DNA of 64,000 nt from Durusdinium trenchii (lineage: Eukaryota; Sar; Dinophyceae; Suessiales; Symbiodiniaceae). The notes under the pieces are model-generated. The model saw only the letters and a program-made list of their open reading frames with translations, did not search any database and was not told the origin of the DNA. The stretch lies in NCBI GenBank assembly GCA_963970005.1, contig CAXAMN010003003.1, forward strand, positions 132,245-196,244. Reading direction: 5' to 3'. Positions within the stretch are counted from its first letter, which is position 1. Each line of letters opens with the position of its first letter. The translations under genes were made by a program, and so were the position numbers. Below, piece by piece: positions 31,501 through 43,700 of the stretch.

Positions 31501-34500
31501 CTTTTTGTGCTCCTGTGCCAATTGCATAAAGCTCTGATTCTGCTGATGATAGTGCTACTACTGCTTGTGTTCTGCTTCCAAATTGTACCACGGATCCCAT
31601 CATTGTCACGATGAATCCACTTGTTGATTTTCTTGTGCTTGGGCATCCTGCCCAGTCCGCATCGACATAAATGTTGAGGTCTATTGGGCTCCTTTGTTTG
31701 CGGTGTATGTGTTGCCCCCAGGATCATTTTGTAGTGTTGTGTTCCCCTGAGGTATCGTAAGAGATGTTTCACCTTGCGTAGGCTTTGTTGTGTTGGTTGT
31801 TGCAGGTCTCGTGCCAGTTCTTTTGTTGCAAAGCTGATGTCTGGTCTTGTGTAGGTCAGCCATTGAAACTTTCCTACTGCTCTCCTGTAGTCTGCATGTT
31901 CTTGTGCATCTAAAGGTGCCTCATCGTTTGTGGATTGTTTCAGGGTTGCCGTCCGTGGAGCTGATGCTGAATTGCTTGTTTCCATTTTCGTCTCTTTCAG
32001 TAATGTTGTGATGTATTCTGGCTTGAGGCTCACCTCAAAGTAGTCTCCATTGTTGTGTATGTCTCTGCCCAGGAGTTGGATTGTCTGACCAATTCCCAAT
32101 GTGCCGGTTGGTCGTAGTAGTACATGCTTTGGTACTTCTTTGAAAGTCTTGTCGACTTCTTGCTGTTGTCCCAAGAATAGTAGATCATCTACATAGACCA
32201 TGACAAACATTGTCTGTTCATTGTTTCTGTACACGTTGGGTTCACTTGTCAGTCGAGACAGTCCCATTTGTTGTAGGACTTGTGCAAAGTGATCCTGCCA
32301 GGATTTTGGACTTGATCGTAGTCCATAGATTGCTTTGTTGAGCTTCCACACTGTGGTTGTGTTGTGACCACTTGGGTATAGTTCTGTTGGTGGCCACATG
32401 TAAAGATTGTCTGTTGCTGCTGGTGCGTGCAAGAATGCTGTTGACACATCTCCTGCTTGTATTGTCCAGTGGTTGTGCTGTGCCATTGTCAGTAGGATAC
32501 GTAAGATCCCAAAGATTGGTGTGCTGGCATAGATGTTGTCAAGGTCTTGGATTGTTTCCAAGTAGCCTTTTGCTACTATGCGACATCGCACTTCATCTTG
32601 TTTGGGTTTGTTAACCCACTTGGATTCTATGATCTTGTTCTTGTGTTCTTCAGGGACATCATTGTAGTTCATGCCTGTGAACACTCCTCGTGTCTTCATC
32701 GATTGTGCTTCTTTCTTCATTCCTTGTCGTTGTACTTTCAATGGATCAAGACCTTCGATGTCGTAGACGAAGGGTTCTTGTAGCATCCTCTCCACGTCTG
32801 CTTCTTGTTCATCTTCACAGGATGCTGTGGTGACCTTGTCACCTTTCTTTGTGGTGATTGTCACTGCTTGTATTCTCATCTTTGCTTTTGGTTGTTCTTC
32901 ATCTTGTCCTCGGTTTGCTGCTGTTGAGGACTGTGCTGTCCTTGATTGTTTGGATTGTGCTTCACCTGTAGGCTCCTCGTGTTGTCGCTTGCTTGCTGGT
33001 GGTATTGGCAGTGGTGGTCTTGCCATTGTTGTTGGTGAAGTTGCCAATGGTGATGTTGCCATTGTCGTATCCATTGGCTGATGGTGTATTGCTCGTGCTG
33101 GTAGTGCCAGTGGTGTCTCTTGTATTGTCTGTGTGCTTGTATCTTCCACTGTACTGTCGGCTTGTGTGCCAATTGCTTGTCTGCTTGCGGTGTTGTCAGC
33201 TGGTAGAAGCAATTGTGGTGGAATTGCCATTGTTAGTGTTGGCAAATTCCATGGATACACTTTGATAGTATCCAGTAGTTCTTTGTCGTACTTGTCTGGC
33301 GTGATCTGTCTTCGTATTGTTCTTGCCTTGATGACTTTGCCAGGGATGCCAACTATTGACTCTCCAGTCATTGTATCTCTGCCAAGCCAGATTCCTTTGA
33401 AGAATCTTGGTTCCACCTTGGGTTGTGCTTTTGTTGTTGGTATCATGTATTGTACTGTTTCTGCCATCTCGCATAGTGGTGCTTTGTGGTCCTTTTGCCA
33501 TCGTTTTTGGTAACTTGTTTGTCCGTCATTGTGCGTGGCATACCTGTTCAGTAGCCATGCTGCGCGCCGCACAATCCACAGCGTGATCGGATGTTGTACG
33601 CTCAATGTAAGGTTGTAGCTTGTGGTCACTTGTTGTACCAGTGCTCGGACTTGTCCCGTCAAGGTGCGATGGAATCGTTCAATGCTTCCTTGTGATTGTG
33701 ACAAGTATGCCGGTGATTGTCGGATGTTGACGTTGTTTCCGAACCTTTGCGTGACGGCCTTCAATAGGTTCTGTACGTACTCTTCTTGGTCTGATTTTAG
33801 TGTTGTGGTTGATAGGGTTGCTTGTGCTCGTCCACATTCGAACACGAATGTTTGTAGACATCGTATCAGGTATTGTTGTTGTTGGTTCTTGTCTTGCACG
33901 AGAACTGCCATTGCCTTACCTGATTCGACATCTATAGCTGTCAGTACTGGTAGTATTTGTTTGTCTCCAAATGCTTTCATGTATGTGAAGCCCACTTGTA
34001 TCACTGGTTGTTTGCTTGCTTGTTTTGGATGATTGTCTGTTCTTCCTTTGCTCTTGACACATATTGGACACCATGAACGGTATGGTAAATGCGTCAGTTC
34101 ATGCTCTAGTCTTTCTTGTCTTGTTGGTTGTTGTGGCGCCTTCATTCCTTTGGCGCGTTGTGCTTGTTGAGATTCATCTTCATTGTCCATGCCGTACTTG
34201 TATTTGTATTGTGCCTCTTCCTCGAAGTTTGTTGATCCAGTCCATTGTCTGTCAAGCTGTCTTGCTCCTGATTCGTGCCAGTTGTCATGAACTGTGTATC
34301 CTCTTCCTTGTTCCGTTCTGTTTACGAATGTTGTCCGTGTCGGTTTGAGTCGTCCAATGTCTGGACCATGGTCTAATTTGTTGTGGTACATACATTGTCG
34401 TCCGTGCCTGTACGTGAACTCGTTTCCAATACTGTCCTTCCCTGATCCAATAGTCTGTTGTTGGTGTCATTTTGGATGGATCAGGTATTGCCGTAGTAGC

Positions 34501-37163
34501 TGGCTTCTTTGTTGTGTGTCTGTATAGTGGGTCTCTGCTGACCTGTTGTGTTGTCCCGTCTTGCTCCGGGAGTTGTAGTGTCTTCGATTGATGTCGTGCT
34601 TGTAGTGCCTGTGATGCTTTCTCTGTCTGCTCGGTTGTCTTCATTGTTGTGGTTGCCGGTTGTGCTGGCGGCTTGTTCACTCTGAACCATGTTTCTCCTG
34701 TCCATGTGTCTCCTTGTATCACTCGTCGTTGTTCATGCTTGCTCAAGTCACGGTATTGTTCAACAATGTCCTCGTTGTTCCCGTCTGTTCGTCGGATGAT
34801 TGTTCGTCTGTAGTTGCTCAGTGTCTCCAGTGGCACTGGGCAATTGTCGCCAGGAACGAAGAGAGCTTTTCTCTTGTTCCGGTGATACCGTACAAGGTAT
34901 CCCTCATTGTTGTAGTTCCAATAGTCGCTGTTGCCTCCAAGGACTTGTTGTGGTCGATGTCTTGTCAGTGTTGTTGGGGCAACCATTGCAATGTATGTCT
35001 CAGCTGTAGTTGTTGATGTTGTCCCAGGTTCATGATTGTTGCTGGCAAGTAGTAGAGTTTGTGCTGCTGCACCAAGGGAACATTGAATCCCTTCTCATGG
35101 CGCATTGTGGGAGTGTCGCTGAACCTGATGTCAAAGCCTTGTTCTGCCAGTCTTGTCACTGACAGGATTGGGTCATGGATGTCACACACATAGAAGGGTA
35201 TGACAATTGGTTGCCCTCTTGATTGCATGTAGACCCATCTCACGCCATAGCGTTGTATTGTCTTGTTTGTCACTGTCCTGAGGTTTGGGCTTTGTGGCTG
35301 ATCGATCTTGTACACTGGATAGTTGTCTGCGAACCATAGTGGGCAAACATGTGTGGCTGGTCCACTGTCGACCATGATGTGTATAGTGTCTGTTGTACCG
35401 CTGCTTGTTGTGGCTGTCTTGTGGTCATTGTCATTGCTGATCATGGCAATGACATGGATTGGTGTCATATCATGGTTGCTTGTGGATGGAATTGGTGGAA
35501 GTGCCAATGGCTTTTGTGCCTGCTGTTGTCTTGTGTAGTCCTGAAAGTACCATCCATTGTCATAGTAGTCGGCGTACCATTGTGTTGTCGTGTCCTCAAT
35601 GTCATTGCTTTCTCCTTGTCCAATGTTGTGTATTGCCACTCGGCAGTCTTTGGCATAGTGTCCTGTTCTTCCACATCTGTAGCAAGTGTTTGTCGCTTGT
35701 TTTCCTTTGTTCCTTCCTTTGCCTTTGTTGTATCCTTTGCTGAGTCCTTTGTTTCCTTTGTTGCCTCTTCCGAATGGATTGCCGAAGCCAATCGGACTGT
35801 TGTTGTAGTTGTTGAATCCTTTTCCTCCATACTTTCCTTTCCCTTTGTAGTTGGTGTTGTAATTGTTGTAGCCGTAGCCGTTGTATCCTCCGTAGCCTTT
35901 GCCTTTGTTCTTTCCTTTTCCTTTGCCTTTTCCTTTGTAACTATTGTACTTGCCTTTTCCTTTTTGGATTGCATCAATGTCCATAGGTGCTTGTCCACCA
36001 CCGAAGCTTGTTGCCACGCTGGATGATTGTGATCGTAGTTGTTGTAGTTTGCTGAACGCTGTTGTTGACCTGTAGTACTCGATGATTGTTTGTTTGACTC
36101 GTGCATAGTTTGGGCTTTGTCCTGAAAGCAGTTGTAAGTGTTGTTGTAGTGGTCCACTTGTCTCGTTGAGCAATACGGCAATCTTCACGGAGTCGGGGAG
36201 TGTTTGTCCATTGTCTCGCTCAAATCGTTGTAGCTCCAATTCCCATGTGGAAAATGATTCTGCAAAATTGTTCTTGTCAAATGTTGGTTTCAACAATCTT
36301 GTCAGGTGTCCTATGGATCTTGTCCCCAAGGGACGGAGAAGCGGATGCGCAATTGTCGGTACATCTCGAAGCCGATTGTGTGTTGGTATTGTCTGCAGAC
36401 TGTAGCTGCTGCTCCTGTTGTTGTGTTGATGAGGATGTACCTCAAATCTGTGCTGAGGCGAACATGCCGTTCACCATCTTCGATTGTTGATGCCGCTGCT
36501 CGTAGTTGTAGCTCTGTGCACAGTTCTGCTGTGGCTTGTTCTGCTGCTTGTAGCAAATCTGTGTAGTCGTTGTCTTGCAATCCCATGTACGCTGTGAACT
36601 TGTATTTCCATTCTTCGAACGTGCCATAGTCTCCATTGAAGAAGGGTGGTTTGAGTTTGTATCTGTTCATGTTTGCCATGTTTGTGATTGTCTCATCTTC
36701 TGGAACCGGAGGCAGGTGGTCTCCTCCATTTGGAGCTGCCGCTGGAGCTGCCATTGTTGCGGCTATACAAGCTAAGGCTTGTCCTTTGTTGTCTGTGTTT
36801 GTGTGTTTGTTCCTGTTGTTGTATTGGAGCTCACCTGGATTGTTGTTACTAGGATCCTTGCTCCGCTACCATGTAAACTTCAGCAGCTGTTTGTTTGTCG
36901 TTTGTTTGCGCACGTCACTGTATTGTTTTCCTCTTGGCAATTGTTCTTAGGCTCAGCTAGGCTAGGCTCAAGGCCTTTGATCCAGGGTGCATTGTACAGC
37001 GCCAGGCAATTGTACATGAACAATCCGACAGAGCAGGTATGCTATTGTAAAAGAACTTGTATCTTGCCATCGTCCCGTCCCCGTCCCCGTCCCCGTCCCC
37101 GTCCCCGTCCCGTCCCCGCCCCGTCCCCGTCCCCGTCCCCGTCCCGTCTGTCGTCTGTGTGTT

Positions 37164-37194
<31 letters not shown>

Positions 37195-37346
37195 TTCTCT
37201 TTGCGATCAGGGAGTGACGCTACTCGAGAACCAGCGCACCGAGTGCAACGCACCGAGAGCAACGCGCCGAGTGCAGCGCACCGACTGCAACGCACGGAGT
37301 GCAACGCACCGAGTGCAACGCACCGAGTGCAACCTACTACTATTGT

Positions 37347-37379
<33 letters not shown>

Positions 37380-37470
37380 GACGACGACTACTACTACTAC
37401 TACTACTACTAGTACGACGACGACGACTACTACTACTACTACGACTACTGCGCTACTACTACCACTACGT

Positions 37471-37518
<48 letters not shown>

Positions 37519-37583
37519 GAGAACCAGCGCACCGAGTGCAACGCACCGAGTGCAGCGCGCAGAGTGCAACCTACTACGTTTTT

Positions 37584-37632
<49 letters not shown>

Positions 37633-37682
37633 TTTATTACTACTACTGCTGCTGCTGCCCCTACTACTACTACTACTACTAT

Positions 37683-37735
<53 letters not shown>

Positions 37736-40700
37736 ACCACCTACCACCTACCACCTACCACCTACCACCTACCACCTACCACCACCACCACCTACCACCT
37801 ACCACCTACCACCTACCACCTACCACCTACCACCTACCACCTACCACCTACTACTACTACTACTACTACTACTCCTACTGCTACTCCTACTCCTACTCCT
37901 ACTCCTACTCCCACTCCGACGACTACGACGACGACGACTACGACTACTACTGCTACTACTACTGCACTGCTACTCGAGCATCAGCGCATCGAGTGCAACG
38001 CACCGAGTGCAGCGCACCGAGTGCAGCGCACCGAGTGCAGCGCACCGAGTGCAACGCGCCAAGTGCAACGCGCCATGTGCAGCGCACCGAGTGCAACGCA
38101 GCGCACCGAGTGCAGCCCAACCCGAGAACACCACATTACACCCAGTCACGCTTACCCGCTACACTGCTCTTTCTGTCTCTCTGTCTCTGTCTCTGTCTCT
38201 GTCTCTCTCTCTGTCTCTCTCTCTCTCTTTCTTCCTGAAGGCTTGTCAGGCTGCAACGGAGGTCCAACTGTCGAATTGTTTTCTTTCTTTTTCGGCTTTT
38301 TCATGTCTCTTTCTCGGTTTTTCTTTCTCTTCTAGAGCCTTCTTAGGTCTTAGGCCATCAACAAGGATGTCAGTCAAGGGCCAGGGCACGCCGCACTCAC
38401 GGAATTTCGCAATTCTTTCAATGTCTCACCGCCTTCCTTTTCCTTTTCTTGTTCTGGGTGCTCTCTCTCCTCGCAGGCTTGTTGGGCTGTAACGCAGGCG
38501 TCGAATTCTCGAGCTGCTTTCTGTTTTTCTTGTTGTTTCGCTTCTTTGTTTCGGTCTTCTTTCTCCTCTTGAGGCTTTTTAGACCCGCGACAAGGCTGTC
38601 AGTCAAGGGCGCGCCAGGCTCACGCCGTGTGTGTGGAACCCGTTGGTTTTCCAAGCAGGGGGACGGGAACCGATTTGCCTATCCGGTCCAACGAAGCTAT
38701 GGCATTTCGGTGGATGAGTGGTTTTATCAACCCCTTGTACCTGCTTGTTGTGACTTGGAAACTTCCTAATGGTCCCTGCCTTTAACTAGAACAAGAATTC
38801 CGGCCATCGCATCCGTTTGCATCGGCAGTCATGCATGTGACAGTGGAGTATTTTGCAACTTGGAAACTTTCAAGTACCGCTTCCTTTTCAGGTTCCTTAT
38901 GCCCTGGACTCGTATATAGGTTTTTCACTTGGGCTGGCGTGTGGCAAACCGCATCCATGTGAGTTCGCATTTCCTAAGTGTGTCTCTCCTAGTGAGAGCC
39001 CAGGGTGTTTGTCCAACGTTTCCCCTGCCACGGGTGTGTGGCATGTGGCGTTCAATTCAGTACGCAATATCATCTTGAGTGTGTGTGTGTGCGTGTGTGT
39101 CAAGCCCTGTCTCTATGGGTTGACCATTAACTTCTCTCTATTTCGATTTTAGATTCAACAGCAAGCAGGGGACGCCTGAAGCAGAGATAGGGCAGGCGCC
39201 AACGAAGACATCTATCTCTTGCTTGTGATATCGACGGGAGACGCCCTGTCGACCTACGTGCAAGTTCTCAGTTGACCATGTAAAACTATATGGTTTCTGA
39301 CTTTTCGCCTTTCTGTTTGCGCTGGGCCGCTTCCAGGTTTTTGCAAGGTCATCTAATGTGATTTCGTAAAGTGCTAACCTGAACTTATTCAAGACGCTTC
39401 GCGTCGACAGCCGCCCAAATGCCATTTGGATGACCTCTTGCTGTTCCGTATGGTGACTTTGTACATCGTGGCAAAGCTTGGAAGGGATGCAAGGCTGGCG
39501 CAAGAGAAGTCCACGAACTTGCACACCAATATTCGCTTCCTGATGGAACAACCTGCGGCTCCTCAACGCATGCCTGAGGTTGCATCGTTTTGGAGGACTG
39601 AGGAGTGGCCCAAGGGCATGTTCCGTTTCGAAGGGATTGTGCAGTCTGTCAACGAGCGGCAGCCAAGGATCGTCCACACCGAGCTCAAGGAGTGGCGGCC
39701 CCATGCGTGCTGTCTCTGGATCTCACGGGACCGTTCGTGAATGGGGTCGACATCGATGGGGACCTCCAAAAAGTACTTGCTTGTTGGGGCATACACCTGG
39801 CCGGTGATGAACGAAGCACCATGGGACGAACTTGAGGAGATGGAAGTCCATCCGGATTGGCCAAGGATTGAGGAAGAAGAAGCCCTTCGAGATGTGGCCT
39901 ACGAGGAACCTCAACAGCCGGAGGGCGATGGTGACGACTTCTCGTACAGGCCTACCTCGGAAGAAGGAGAGGTTCAAGATCTTCGAGAACCGGAGAGCGA
40001 TGAAGAGATAGAAGCTCTGCTGGACGAAGGAGAACCAGGAGAAGAAGGTGAAGGTGCTGTGGTGGAGAATGACCGCAACCAAGAGGAAGATCAAGGGGAT
40101 CAAGACCGAGTCCGAAAACGCCGGAGGAGCCGGAGGAGCGCCAGAAGGTGTACAAGATGGTCACTATGCCCTCTGCCTCCCCTTGGCATCGAAGAGCGCT
40201 TCGGAGGTGTTGGCTGGCGCTCAAGAGCTCTATGGGCTGTTGATGAAGCACGGCTACCCAGTTGCCAGGGTACACACTGATGCGGCCGAGAGTTCGACAA
40301 TGAATCTCTCGGACGTTCAGCCCACCAGATGAGCACCAGAGCAATGGAAGGGCAGAGGCAATGATTGCTTCCACCAAGCAGCGAGTTAGACGTCTCCTAC
40401 ATGGTAGCAACATGCCGGCCAAACGGTGGCCTGCCGCGGCAAGACATGTCACCGAGCTCGAGCGAAGAAGAAGGGAGAACGTCCAAGAAAAGCTCCCTCG
40501 CTTTGGTCAGCTGATTACTGCAAGAAAAAGAGCATGGAAAAGGGGTGGACCATTTGAGGTGACGTCTGAGCACGTGACCTACCTGACACCTATGCCTGAG
40601 GTCTCGAAAGGGCATGCTACCTGATCAAAGATGTCAAGGAGCCTCCGGATGACGATCGCCCACTGGAGCTGGAAGAAGTTCATGCGCAGGAGGATCCAAT

Positions 40701-43700
40701 TCGCCTACGGTGGAGGCTGCGAGATAAAACTCCGTTGGCATGCATCCAAGGGGCGGAGGACCTCCAACTAGAGGACGATCGCAGGAGGCAATTTACGAAG
40801 AGGAGAAGAACATGCTGTTTTCAGCACCTCGGGAATTGCCTTTGGCAAGGGGCTTGACGGCCCTACGACTGGATGGAGCAGGTGGCAGCAGTTGATCGCC
40901 TACTCGAAGATGAAGTCCTGCAAACCAGGATTGTGCCCAACGACGAGGTCTACCGTGACAAAGAGTTGTGGATTGAGGCCATCGTCAAGGAAATTCAGTC
41001 CCTCGAGGCCAAGAAGGCGATTTGACGCTTGACGCCCGCGGAAGTCGCCTACTACCAAAGGGAGCGTGGAGACAAGGTTGAGATTGTTCCTGGCAAGGCA
41101 ATTCATGCGGCGCAGATGGACGACGAAAATGTCGACTAGTGGTTTGTGGGAACTACCTGAAGGGAGCAGGCCGAGGCGCAATGGATCGATCAGAAGCCAG
41201 CCCAGTTGTACGCTGGAGGAGCCGACACTACATGCTTGGGGACCTCATTGGCACTGGCAGCTTCGAGGGAGTGGCATGCAGCTAGCGTGGACATCAAGAC
41301 AGCCTTTCTAAATGCCCCATTGCAAACCTTGCAGGAAAGCAGCAAGAAGAAGGCCATGGCCCTGGAAGACGCTCATGGGCGACATCAAGAAGATATACCG
41401 CCTCAAGGGCAGGAGGAGCAGGTAGAGGGACAGTCCGAGCAGGGCCCAGAACAACGCAAACGGCTGGCCCTTATGCTTCCACCCAAGCTGCTTATTCGCC
41501 TTGGATTGGCAAAAGAAGGGGAGGTGGCTGGTGGAGAGGCGCTCTATGGACTCCGGGAATCCCCAAAGTTGTGGGGTGACTATAGAGACATCGAGATCAG
41601 TCAGATGTCCTTCACTGTGGGCTATGCAGCGTACGAGTACCAACAAAGCTTCGCAGAGGAGAACTTGTGGCTGGTCCGAAAAGATGCTGAAGATGGGGCT
41701 CACGTCGAAGGCCTGGCACTGGTCTATGTGGACGATGTGATGCTCTTTGGCGCCAAGGAAGTGGTGGAGAAGGGACTTCAGTGCTTCCACAAAACTTGGG
41801 AGACATCAAAGCCCACTAGTGGTTGGTGAAGGAGAACCAGTCCGATATTGTGGCATGGAGTTGAGCCGAACTGACACTCTCGAGATTCGTTGTAGAGGAT
41901 TTGAGAACGGAAGCTAGCGGCTCTACATCGACTTCGATGAGACAGTCATTGAGTACACCGCGCACGAACGGCCGAAGTTAGTGAAATGGAATAGCCATCT
42001 AGGCGCCAGGTTGGGGACAAGTGCAGCCATCTAGGCGCCAGGTTGGCTGTCTTACGGCTGCGTTGGAGCCATCTTGAGACCAACTTCGTCTGCCTTGGGG
42101 CCCATAATGGTGATACAACTTCGGCATTGCGGCGTTGCCAAAAGCCATCCAAAAATGCACCTCAAAACGCTCTCCCCAGTGGCCTTGCAGCTCAACCATA
42201 GCCACGCGCGCGCGAAAAGATAGGCGCCAGGTTGGCTGTCTTACGGCTGCGTTGGAACCATCTTGGGGCCAACTTCGTCTACCTTGGAGCCCATAATGGT
42301 GATACAACTTCCGCGTTGCCAAAAGCCATCCAAAAATACACCTCAAACCGCTCTCCCCAGGGGCCCTGCAGCTCAACCATAGCCACGCGCGCGCGAAAAA
42401 AAGCGCCAGGTTGGCTGGGTTACGGCTGCGTTGGAATCATCTTGGGGCTACCTTGGAGCCCATAATGGTGATACAACTTCGGCATTGCCAAAAGCCATCC
42501 AAAAATGCAGCTCAACCATACCCACGCGTGCGCGAAATAAAAGGCGCCAGGTTGGCTGGGTTACGGCTGCGTTGGAACCATCTTGGGGCCAACTTCGTCT
42601 ACCTTGGAACCCATAATGGTAATACAACTTCGGCGTTGCCGAAAGCAATCCAAAAATACACCTCCAAAACGTTCTCCCCAGTGGCCCTGCAGGCCGATCA
42701 AGACACAAAAACTCCTCCAAAACGCTTTCCCCCGTGGCCCTGCAAGCACGACGTAACGAAAAATCATCCAAACATGTGCCCCCAAAACGCTCTCACCAGT
42801 GGCCCTGCAGCCCAACCATAGCCACGCGCGCGCGCGAAACCCCCCCAGCAAAGCTATTTGCGTGGCAGCAGAGCTTAGAGAGCCCCATAGCACGCCCTGC
42901 GTGAGCTCTCTTCTAAGTACGTGTTTCTAAGGGTCCTTTCTTTCTTTTTGCCTTTCACGATAAGCAGGGGGCCAGCGGCCGACAAGCAAACGCTGGCTAA
43001 CAAAGCTATGCTTGTTCGGTGGATGCACAGTCTGATCAACTGTGTGTGCCTGCGACCAACTTTTGCACAAGCTGTCACTCCAATTTCCTCGGTTTGATTC
43101 ATGGTTTTTACATGCTACTTTCCCCCAAACCCTGGTTTCTGCAGCTGCGCCGCGCCGCTCGTTTTCGCCACCGCTGAGTTCTGTACGAGAAACAACTTTG
43201 TTCAAACACCTACAATTTCTTGGACCTTTCGCCTTGCCGTTCTTTCGCATTCCTTTCACCTGGGAACTGAGTTAACTGTTAATGTCAGAGCGTGAACCGC
43301 TCAGTCGAACCACTTGGGTGCGGGTGTGATCCCCGTCACTGGGGCGCTGAATTCATGCTGGAAATCGTGTAACGGATTTTCCCTTTCCACCACTCCTTGG
43401 ATTCTCTTAACTGATCACTTTTCACTACTGGATTGACTGCCCAACAGCCGCCGGGCTTGTACGGACAAAAACATTTGATTGCGTAACTCTGTGTCTGAAT
43501 TAGCCGCCGGGCTTTCACGGAGAATAAGCCCCGACGTGTTTCTACCCCAAACACCCCAACCCCTCCCACCCACTAATTAGGGTAACAGAGGGAAATGGTA
43601 CTCGATACACTTGTGTGTCGGTGCCTTTCCCTTTGTTGTTCCTTTTCTAGTCTACTCTACCCGGGCGGTTTAAGACTAAAGTCCCGCTCCCTAACTATTG

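Larger units (their letters stand above)
29489..37069 (-). mobile_element. LTR retrotransposon, Ty1/copia type, nearly complete, in an intron of gene B
   Basis: A 7.6-kb element inserted antisense to gene B. Terminal direct repeats of 198 bp begin TG and end CA and differ at 8 positions (about 96% identity). Reading on the minus strand, the order is 5' LTR (37069-36872), primer-binding site, gag, protease, integrase, reverse transcriptase, RNase H, an extra ORF region and 3' LTR (29686-29489). Integrase before reverse transcriptase defines the copia order. The coding region is interrupted by about four single-base frame changes and the integrase lacks one catalytic Asp, so this copy is probably not autonomous. 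The 5-bp flanks (TCCCT and TCGTC) do not match as a target-site duplication. Confidence 0.93.

Noticed and set aside
31248-36770. Many plus-strand ORFs across the copia element
   Set aside because: They are antisense shadows of gag and pol, rich in Val, Leu and Cys from the ACAAT/ACA-rich coding strand, with no motif of their own.
36779-38335. 518-codon forward ORF across the low-complexity block
   Set aside because: It consists of Leu, Thr, Pro and Tyr runs from CTA, CCACCTA and CGTCCC repeats; other frames and the reverse strand are equally open. No domain is present.
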